A stretch of DNA of 6,699 nt from Chitinophaga pinensis (GTDB lineage Bacteria > Planctomycetota > Phycisphaerae > Phycisphaerales > SM1A02). A program made the position numbers and the translations under genes. The notes under the pieces were generated by a model that was given only the letters and a program-made list of their open reading frames with translations, had not been told where the DNA came from and ran no database searches. Numbering within the stretch: position 1 is the stretch's first letter; every line of letters starts with the position of its first letter. Positions 1-5,273 of this stretch are shown here, in pieces. Where the stretch lies: the NCBI GenBank assembly GCA_943329105.2, contig CALQCP020000130.1, positions 1-6,699 of the forward strand, read 5' to 3'.

Positions 1-407
1 ACTGCGCAACTGACGGGATCGCCCCAGAACGCCTTGTAATAGGCGCCCCGGTAGTAATAGCACGTGAAGCGGAATCCGGCCGGGAAGGGCAGAATCAGTA
101 GGGCTGGCGAGAAGGGCATGAACGACGGCCACCATCCGGGGAGCTGTCCCAGCCACGCATGGCCAGAATTGATGCCTGGTGGATCCCAAATCACCGGTGA
201 ATAGAACGGCGAGAGCAGCCGCTGTACGCCGGGCTGATCGATGCCACCGATGAAATAGTTGCATCCTTGAAAGGCAGCCCAAGTGGAATAGATAACGAAA
301 CTGCCGAGACCGAGCAGTACCAGAATGGGGGTCACCCACCAGTAATCAGTTCTCTGCGTCTGGAGAAATCCGCGAACTTGTGGAAGTGGAATTGGCGAGC
401 GAGTCAC
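1..407 (-). CDS. Small membrane protein of the succinate-dehydrogenase-linked family (3' end outside window)
   Basis: An open frame on the minus strand runs off the left edge without a stop; about 135 codons are visible from the GTG at 407. A membrane segment begins near residue 23 (WWVTPILVLLGLGSFVIYST), and a second hydrophobic stretch lies around residues 92-110 (WWPSFMPFSPALLILPFPAG). These are followed by the motif FRFTCYYYRGAYYKAFWGDP and then a Cys. From memory, 'FYSPV...PGWWPS..PFSPALLIL..P.GFR.TCYYYR.AYY..FW..P..CAV' marks a conserved membrane protein encoded beside the succinate dehydrogenase flavoprotein in actinobacteria, acidobacteria and planctomycetes. It is probably an SdhC-like anchor or accessory protein, but no sdh subunit is visible here to confirm this. 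I prefer the GTG at 407 because AAAGGA lies 8 nt before it. The ATG at 416 is also in frame but directly abuts that Shine-Dalgarno sequence. The gene is separated from the NRPS by 150 bp and has its own -10 box, so it probably starts a separate transcription unit. Confidence 0.8.
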   Translation of the reverse strand, partial: MTRSPIPLPQVRGFLQTQRTDYWWVTPILVLLGLGSFVIYSTWAAFQGCNYFIGGIDQPGVQRLLSPFYSPVIWDPPGINSGHAWLGQLPGWWPSFMPFSPALLILPFPAGFRFTCYYYRGAYYKAFWGDPVSCA

Positions 408-415
408 GCGAAGCA

Positions 416-421
416 TCCTTT
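416..421 (-). promoter_or_regulatory. Ribosome binding site deciding the GTG start at 407
   Basis: AAAGGA on the minus strand is 8 nt upstream of the in-frame GTG at 407. The upstream ATG (416-414) shares its A with this motif, leaving no spacing for the ribosome, so GTG is the better start. The two starts differ by only three residues. Confidence 0.5.
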
Positions 422-448
422 CAAATTCAATCAAAGAAGGGGTCCGCG

Positions 449-477
449 ATTATAGCCACGCATGATTTCCCGGGCAG
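449..477 (-). promoter_or_regulatory. Probable promoter for the SDH-linked membrane gene
   Basis: A perfect TATAAT lies at 454-449 on the minus strand. The hexamer 17 nt upstream (477-472, CTGCCC) matches TTGACA at only three of six positions, so the -35 element is weak and an activator may be needed. The predicted start near 442 leaves a leader of about 35 nt that contains the ribosome binding site. A dyad (466-488) covers the -35 region. Confidence 0.5.
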
Positions 478-488
478 ATTCCGGGAAA
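466..488. repeat. Inverted repeat overlapping the -35 region (possible operator)
   Basis: TTTCCCGG and CCGGGAAA form a perfect 8-bp dyad separated by 7 bases. No T-run follows it on either strand, so it does not look like an intrinsic terminator, although it does lie downstream of the NRPS stop. Its position over the -35 of the TATAAT promoter makes a protein-binding operator plausible. I cannot name the regulator. Confidence 0.4.
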
Positions 489-566
489 GTGATTTCGCAA
501 ACTGCATAAATTCAAGGGTTTTTGACGGCTTGATTTGAGCTGAAACTCGTCCGTCGAGCCTGTGCG

Positions 567-3500
567 TCACCCCACCGGTGCGCCAATGGCCACCGTGCCG
601 GCCGGCACCACGCCGCGCTTCATGAGGACGCTCCCCGACTCCAGCGTCCCCCCCGGCTCAATGATGGCGCCGTAGAAGACCACCGCGTTTTCTCCGGCAT
701 TGGCACCGGCGCCAATATGCACGCGGTCAATCTTGAGAATTCGGTCTTCAAAGCTGTGCGCCTGGAAGTGGCAGGCCACCGTGGCACCGTCAGCAAAGTG
801 CAGCATGTCGGGATCCACAATCTGTGTGGCACCTGGCCCGATGAGAACATTGCGACCGATGTGCATCCCGGTGGCGCGCAGCGCGATGTTGAGAAGCGGT
901 GTTCCTTCCACGCGAAGGAGCGCGGCGCGCGCGCTGAACCACCACAGCACGTAGAGGTAATCCCACCGACTGCACCAGGAACTCCAAAGACCATGTTGAC
1001 CGGGTTGCACACGCCCAAGCAGTAGCCACTTAGCGGAAATGCCAAAGATGATCACGGCGAGCCACGTAGCCGCACTTGCAAGTGGAGCCCACACCAAGGC
1101 GCACCACCACACACTTGATGCCTCATGCGCAGTCTCCACGGCGGCGATCCATGCGATCCCCGAAATGAGCGCCGGTGCAGCGACGAGGCATCGCGCCGAT
1201 TCCCAACTCCATCGTGAAACTTGTTGCCAGAAGCCTGGATCATGAGTGAGCCGCCGATCAACGTCCACCACTTCTCTGCGGTGTAGCAACATCGGCGGCA
1301 CGCCAAACCAGCCTTGATCCTTCCCAGCATCATGCGGAGCGATGGTGCTGACGCCAATGAACATTCCATCGGGGTAACGCTTCTGCGCTGGAATGACGCA
1401 GTGATTACCAAGGAATGTTCCATCTCCAAGCGTGGTGTGTCCCACATGCACCATGCCGTCGTGGACAAACGGGCAGCACAGATATACGCCGTCAGCAAAG
1501 AAGGAATCGGTGCCGATGGAAACAGATTCTGGCAGCACATCAATGATGGTGCTCACTTCGCTACCGCGCCCAACCTGCATACCGGCGGCGCGCAGCCACA
1601 TCGGCCAGAACAGCGTGCCACTGATCCATCGTCCCGCCGCTTCCACAGTGCCGGTTCGATTCCAGATCCAGAAGTATGTCCAGCTGTAGCGCGGATGGAA
1701 TCCTGGCCGAATACCGCGGGTGAATCGCATTGCCAGCGCGGCATAGAGCAACCACAACACGATGCTGGCGGCGCTCCAAACGGAGGCCAGCGCTGCCGCA
1801 TGCCACGTGATTTCCGGATGGGCAATCCAATCACTGACAGCTTGGTTATCGATAGTGATCAGTAGCAGCGCCAAGAGAATCGGAGGGACCAGTCCGGCCA
1901 TGGCAAGTACGGCGCGCACAAACAGGAACACCGCGGTGTATGTCCATGGATTCCACCCAGCATGAAGGCGTGGCGTGACCTCTGCTTGCGAAGCAGTGGG
2001 CGCAGCCGGAACACCAGACCACCGTTCGCCCGGTGGAATATGCGTTCCTGCAAGCAGCACGCTGAGCGGCTCGATGGAAGCGCGCACTCCGAGCGAACTG
2101 CCGGGATGCAGGGTGGCGCGGATGCCGACGTGTGCGCCAGCGCCAACACGCACGCGGTCATGCACAATTTCGCCCTGATGCAAGTGACTAGTGAGCAATA
2201 CGGCATCTTGCGCCAGCGTTGCACCATCACCAATCTCTACTAAGTCCCATCCGCCGCGCCGCATGTTCACGCCGCGATGGATGTGCACACGTCGACCGAT
2301 GCGCGCGCCGAGTACTCGGTACGTCCAACTCACCAGTTCGGTACCTTCAATCAAACTCCACGGGATAGTGCTGGAAACTTGTTCAACCATCCACTCGCGT
2401 ACAAACTGCGGGCTCCATGCCCGAACGCGACCCACGTGGTACCGATTGATGAGGACGCGCTTTGTTGCCAGCGTCATGAATACGCTGACTGGCAGCCACA
2501 ATGCCGCAAGCACCATGAGTGCCAGCGGCGTGAGCCACACAGCATGCGCCACGCCGACGGCAGTCACGAGCGCAGGGAGTGCGTGGAACAGCAGTAGGTA
2601 CGCGGCACACGCGGACGGAACGAAGCCAAATGCAACAATGAGCACTTGACCAATGGATCCGAGCAATGCGGTGCCGTGTTTGTTCTCTGGGCTCGCGTTG
2701 TTTGATGTGCCGTTTTTTGTCTGCAAATCGCGCTGTTTTGTGTTGCCATCCGTCATACGCGGCTGATCAAATCCCTGACGCTGAATCACGCGTGCTAGTC
2801 CAGCCGCTGTTGGCTCTGCGTAGATATCCCGCACGCCACTACTGACTGCGCATCCACGGCGCAGGCGGAGCAGGCAATCCACGGCACGCAGTGAATCGCC
2901 GCCGAGGTCAGTGAAGAAGTTAGCATCAGGCGCGGGCGCGTTGCTCATTCCAAGCGATGTGGCAAATGCAGCGCACACTCGTTCTTCGATGGAGCGTGAA
3001 TGATCACCGCACACCGAATCCCAATGTTCCACCATACTTGGATCAATTGATTGAAAGCCGTCGGCAAGTGCCGCAGCCATCGCGCGTCGATCAATCTTTC
3101 CACTGACCAGTGTTGGTATTGCATCCACTGCGCGCACATGTGCCGGCACCATGTAGATGGGCAAGCGTTCGCGCACCCACGCGCTGAGCGTGCTCGTCAT
3201 CGTTTCGCTATCAGTGACTGAGTGATTCGTCAGCACGACGCATGCGCCGAGTTTCGCATGTGCGCCATCGCCAACCACTGCGCATGCCGCATGAGTAACG
3301 CTGGGGTGTTCCATCAGGCACGCTTCGATCGCCGGCAGTTCCACGCGGTAGCCGCGCAGCTTCACTTGCCCGTCAGCCCGGCCGAGGTACTCAAGGTCAC
3401 CGTTCGCCCGTGCGCGCACTCGATCACCGGTTCGGTAGATGCGTCCAAGCGCGGCATGCTCAACAAAGCGTTCGGCCGTCGTTTCGTGGAGATTTCGATA

Positions 3501-4625
3501 TCCGCGCGCTAAGCCAATGCCGCGCATCCACAGTTCGCCTTCGGTTCCGTAGCCGACCACTTCGCCCGCATCGTTGAGGACAAACGCCTCGTTGCCGTCA
3601 ACGGCCGTACCAATGTGCACCGGGACTCCCGGGTGCATGCGACCGCGCACCACTGTCACCGTGCATTCGGTTGGTCCGTAGCCATTCTCAAGCCACACAT
3701 GCTGGCTCCACAAGTCAGAGAGGTCTTGCGGCAGTGCCTCGCCACCCACGTACAGAAGCCGCAGGTCGGGCAGCTCGCTGGGCGGATGTTCAACACCCAT
3801 GGCGCGCAAGAGGGTTGGTGGTGGACAGAACACATTGATCCGCTCCGCGCGCATCCACGGAACAAGGTCTGGCCCAGATCGAACGCGTTCGTCATCGACT
3901 GGGACCAGTGTTGCACCAACCGCCAGCGCCATCCATGTTTCTTCGACACTTGAGTCATACGCATTGCTTGAGCATTGCGCCACGCGATCGCCAGGGCCAA
4001 GACCAAACCGAGCCATGTCGGAGCGCACCAAGCTTGCAATACTGGCGTGCTCAATCATGACGCCTTTGGGAGCGCCGGTAGTGCCGCTGGTGTAAATGAG
4101 GTAGGCCAGCGCAGTGTGGCGCGCGCGCGAAGAAGCGATGGGCGAGGCTGGTTCAGCAGAGGCGCGCGCCGCCGTCGCATGGGGTGTTGTTGCCAATCCC
4201 GCTTCGATCGCAGCGTTCACGTCCAGAAGCGGACACCCGCCCGCAAGTTCGCGCAGCCGAGCAGCCCCGTTCGTGTGACAGAGCACCGCGCGTGGCTGGG
4301 CATCGGCAATGACGGAGCGGATATGCCAATCAGGAAAGGCCTCATCCACGCAGCAAAACGCGCAATTCAGCCGCGATGCAGCCAATTGTGCGGCGTACAC
4401 GTCCGGCGAATCGCGCGGCAACATGATGACAACAATGGATTGCGAAGCGGGGTCGGGCGGGCCCGGTACGACATCGATCGCTCCCGCAATGACGGACGCA
4501 CGCTCATCCAGATCACGGTAGGTCAGTTGAATGCGCGCGCGCTCCCCGCGCGGTGGAATGTCAATAGCTATGCGATCGCCGTGAGCAGCGAGCGCGCGCT
4601 GAAAGATGGCATCAAGCGTTTCCAT
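567..4625 (-). CDS. Pls/PosA-family membrane nonribosomal peptide synthetase (A-T plus three hexapeptide modules)
   Basis: The protein has 1352 residues from ATG 4625. It should activate an amino acid as its adenylate, load it on phosphopantetheine and polymerise it at the membrane. Adenylation-domain motifs are A3 YTSGTTGAPKG (178-188), A4 YDSSVEE (from 223), A5 GYGPTE (315-320), A7 YRTGD (397-401), A8 (415-429) and the A10 lysine of SGKIDRR (Lys510). The carrier motif DLGGDSL has its phosphopantetheine Ser at 578. A polar linker (about 621-655) leads to three repeats, each a pair of membrane segments (about 661-720, 897-967, 1147-1203) followed by a left-handed beta-helix hexapeptide module (about 772-873, 1011-1097, 1250-1352). 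This layout and length match epsilon-poly-lysine synthetase and its relatives; there is no thioesterase and no classical condensation domain. ATG 4625 is chosen because METLDAIFQRA is a complete adenylation-domain start. GTG 4685 and ATG 4658 are in frame but only add residues inside the upstream SET gene. The upstream SD is poor, so translation is probably coupled to the SET gene. The substrate is not proven. Confidence 0.93.
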   Translation of the reverse strand: METLDAIFQRALAAHGDRIAIDIPPRGERARIQLTYRDLDERASVIAGAIDVVPGPPDPASQSIVVIMLPRDSPDVYAAQLAASRLNCAFCCVDEAFPDWHIRSVIADAQPRAVLCHTNGAARLRELAGGCPLLDVNAAIEAGLATTPHATAARASAEPASPIASSRARHTALAYLIYTSGTTGAPKGVMIEHASIASLVRSDMARFGLGPGDRVAQCSSNAYDSSVEETWMALAVGATLVPVDDERVRSGPDLVPWMRAERINVFCPPPTLLRAMGVEHPPSELPDLRLLYVGGEALPQDLSDLWSQHVWLENGYGPTECTVTVVRGRMHPGVPVHIGTAVDGNEAFVLNDAGEVVGYGTEGELWMRGIGLARGYRNLHETTAERFVEHAALGRIYRTGDRVRARANGDLEYLGRADGQVKLRGYRVELPAIEACLMEHPSVTHAACAVVGDGAHAKLGACVVLTNHSVTDSETMTSTLSAWVRERLPIYMVPAHVRAVDAIPTLVSGKIDRRAMAAALADGFQSIDPSMVEHWDSVCGDHSRSIEERVCAAFATSLGMSNAPAPDANFFTDLGGDSLRAVDCLLRLRRGCAVSSGVRDIYAEPTAAGLARVIQRQGFDQPRMTDGNTKQRDLQTKNGTSNNASPENKHGTALLGSIGQVLIVAFGFVPSACAAYLLLFHALPALVTAVGVAHAVWLTPLALMVLAALWLPVSVFMTLATKRVLINRYHVGRVRAWSPQFVREWMVEQVSSTIPWSLIEGTELVSWTYRVLGARIGRRVHIHRGVNMRRGGWDLVEIGDGATLAQDAVLLTSHLHQGEIVHDRVRVGAGAHVGIRATLHPGSSLGVRASIEPLSVLLAGTHIPPGERWSGVPAAPTASQAEVTPRLHAGWNPWTYTAVFLFVRAVLAMAGLVPPILLALLLITIDNQAVSDWIAHPEITWHAAALASVWSAASIVLWLLYAALAMRFTRGIRPGFHPRYSWTYFWIWNRTGTVEAAGRWISGTLFWPMWLRAAGMQVGRGSEVSTIIDVLPESVSIGTDSFFADGVYLCCPFVHDGMVHVGHTTLGDGTFLGNHCVIPAQKRYPDGMFIGVSTIAPHDAGKDQGWFGVPPMLLHRREVVDVDRRLTHDPGFWQQVSRWSWESARCLVAAPALISGIAWIAAVETAHEASSVWWCALVWAPLASAATWLAVIIFGISAKWLLLGRVQPGQHGLWSSWCSRWDYLYVLWWFSARAALLRVEGTPLLNIALRATGMHIGRNVLIGPGATQIVDPDMLHFADGATVACHFQAHSFEDRILKIDRVHIGAGANAGENAVVFYGAIIEPGGTLESGSVLMKRGVVPAGTVAIGAPVG

Positions 4626-5103
4626 GCACCGCACGCGCCCGAAGGTGGGCTGCGACATGCGGCTCGCGTTGCGCGCGCTCCGCACTGGTCAGGTGCGCGT
4701 AGCCACGGATGGCGGCACCGCTACACGCGCCACATGCGCATTCAAAGGGCGCATCCATCGACCACTCGGTGGTGTTGTAATCGAAGGTCAGTTGTTCGTC
4801 CGCTTCGATGCGGCGCAGGGCACGCAACGTGCGACCGTCGATCCAGCAGTTCGGTGCGCAACTGTGATTGAGGAAACGCCAACGACAGCGGCGCAGGTCG
4901 TTTGCTTGCAAGACCTCAGCGAACGGATGCAAATGACTGTTCGGACCCATCTCAATGCTGTACAGCGTTGGCGTTGCGCCGATAGTTCCATCGAGCTCGG
5001 CGAGTGCGGTGCCGGGCTCGGCCGCTTTCAACGCGAAGAGTCCCATGCCGGTGGCTGCCGGATGGACGGTCACGCAGTCGTGTGCAACGGATGCAATGGT
5101 CAT
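4612..5103 (-). CDS. SET-domain protein, probable lysine N-methyltransferase
   Basis: A 163-residue protein that is essentially a bare SET domain, a fold that uses S-adenosylmethionine to methylate lysine side-chain amines. Visible motifs are the N-terminal GMGLFA (19-24), FLNHSCAPN (77-85) for cofactor binding, LTFDYN (105-110) with the catalytic-type Tyr109, and a post-SET FECACGAC (120-127). Cys82, Cys122, Cys124 and Cys127 could form the zinc site known from eukaryotic SET enzymes, although the spacing C-x-C-x2-C is tighter than the usual C-x-C-x4-C. The C-terminal 30 residues are Ala/Arg-rich. There is no signal peptide, so it should be cytoplasmic. The start is firm: an in-frame TGA (5106-5104) directly precedes the ATG, and the next Met (20) would remove the glycine loop. 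No Shine-Dalgarno sequence is present, and a promoter just upstream implies a near-leaderless mRNA. The gene overlaps the NRPS by 14 bp, which points to a joint role. The target is unknown: ribosomal or other protein lysine, the NRPS, or its product. Confidence 0.88.
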   Translation of the reverse strand: MTIASVAHDCVTVHPAATGMGLFALKAAEPGTALAELDGTIGATPTLYSIEMGPNSHLHPFAEVLQANDLRRCRWRFLNHSCAPNCWIDGRTLRALRRIEADEQLTFDYNTTEWSMDAPFECACGACSGAAIRGYAHLTSAERAQREPHVAAHLRARAVHGNA

Positions 5104-5112
5104 TCATGGAGC

Positions 5113-5142
5113 ATAATGGCATTGCGGGTTGCACCGTGTCAA
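5113..5142 (-). promoter_or_regulatory. Sigma-70-type promoter of the SET-NRPS operon, near-leaderless
   Basis: The minus strand has a consensus TTGACA (5142-5137), an 18-nt spacer and CATTAT (5118-5113; four of six matches to TATAAT). A start 6-8 nt downstream falls at about 5105-5107, only 2-4 nt before the SET ATG at 5103. The promoter lies just after the terminator of the upstream gene, so the pair should be transcribed independently. Confidence 0.6.
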
Positions 5143-5170
5143 CGAGTGTCGTCGGTGACCTGATCATTGC

Positions 5171-5210
5171 CAAAAAGCACACCGACCGCACCCAGTGGAT
5201 GCGGTCGGTG
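5171..5210 (-). terminator. Rho-independent terminator of the dockerin-repeat gene
   Basis: On the minus strand a perfect 11-bp stem, CACCGACCGCA/TGCGGTCGGTG (5210-5200 with 5190-5180), closes a 9-nt loop and is followed by GCTTTTTGG (T-run at 5176-5172). It lies about 65 bp past the stop of the secreted protein and about 30 bp before the -35 box of the SET-NRPS operon. On the plus strand no T-run follows, so it works only leftwards. Confidence 0.85.
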
Positions 5211-5273
5211 GAAGGATCAGATCAGTGCCCGACTACACGTCGAGTGTCAGTTCGGGGTGAGCGTCGCGCTGAC

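Noticed and set aside
267..455. 62-codon plus-strand frame near the left end
   Set aside because: It is antisense to the SDH-linked membrane gene, whose minus-strand protein has clear membrane segments and a family motif.
489..566. Terminator for the NRPS gene
   Set aside because: Only short interrupted stems (such as CTCG/CGAG and GACGG/CCGTC) occur after the stop, none followed by a T-run on the minus strand. I see no convincing intrinsic terminator there.
2640..2760. Locally T-rich stretch inside the NRPS gene as a possible insertion or internal promoter
   Set aside because: It encodes the polar Lys/Asn/Thr/Gln linker between the carrier domain and the first membrane segment. The composition follows from the amino acids and the frame is intact.
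4626..4685. Longer NRPS starts at GTG 4685 or ATG 4658
   Set aside because: Neither has a clear ribosome site, the added residues are Arg-rich and match no part of an adenylation domain, and they deepen the overlap with the SET gene. They cannot be fully excluded.
5214..5230. Short tandem GATCA/GATCAG repeats between the dockerin gene and its terminator
   Set aside because: Too short and imperfect to distinguish from chance.
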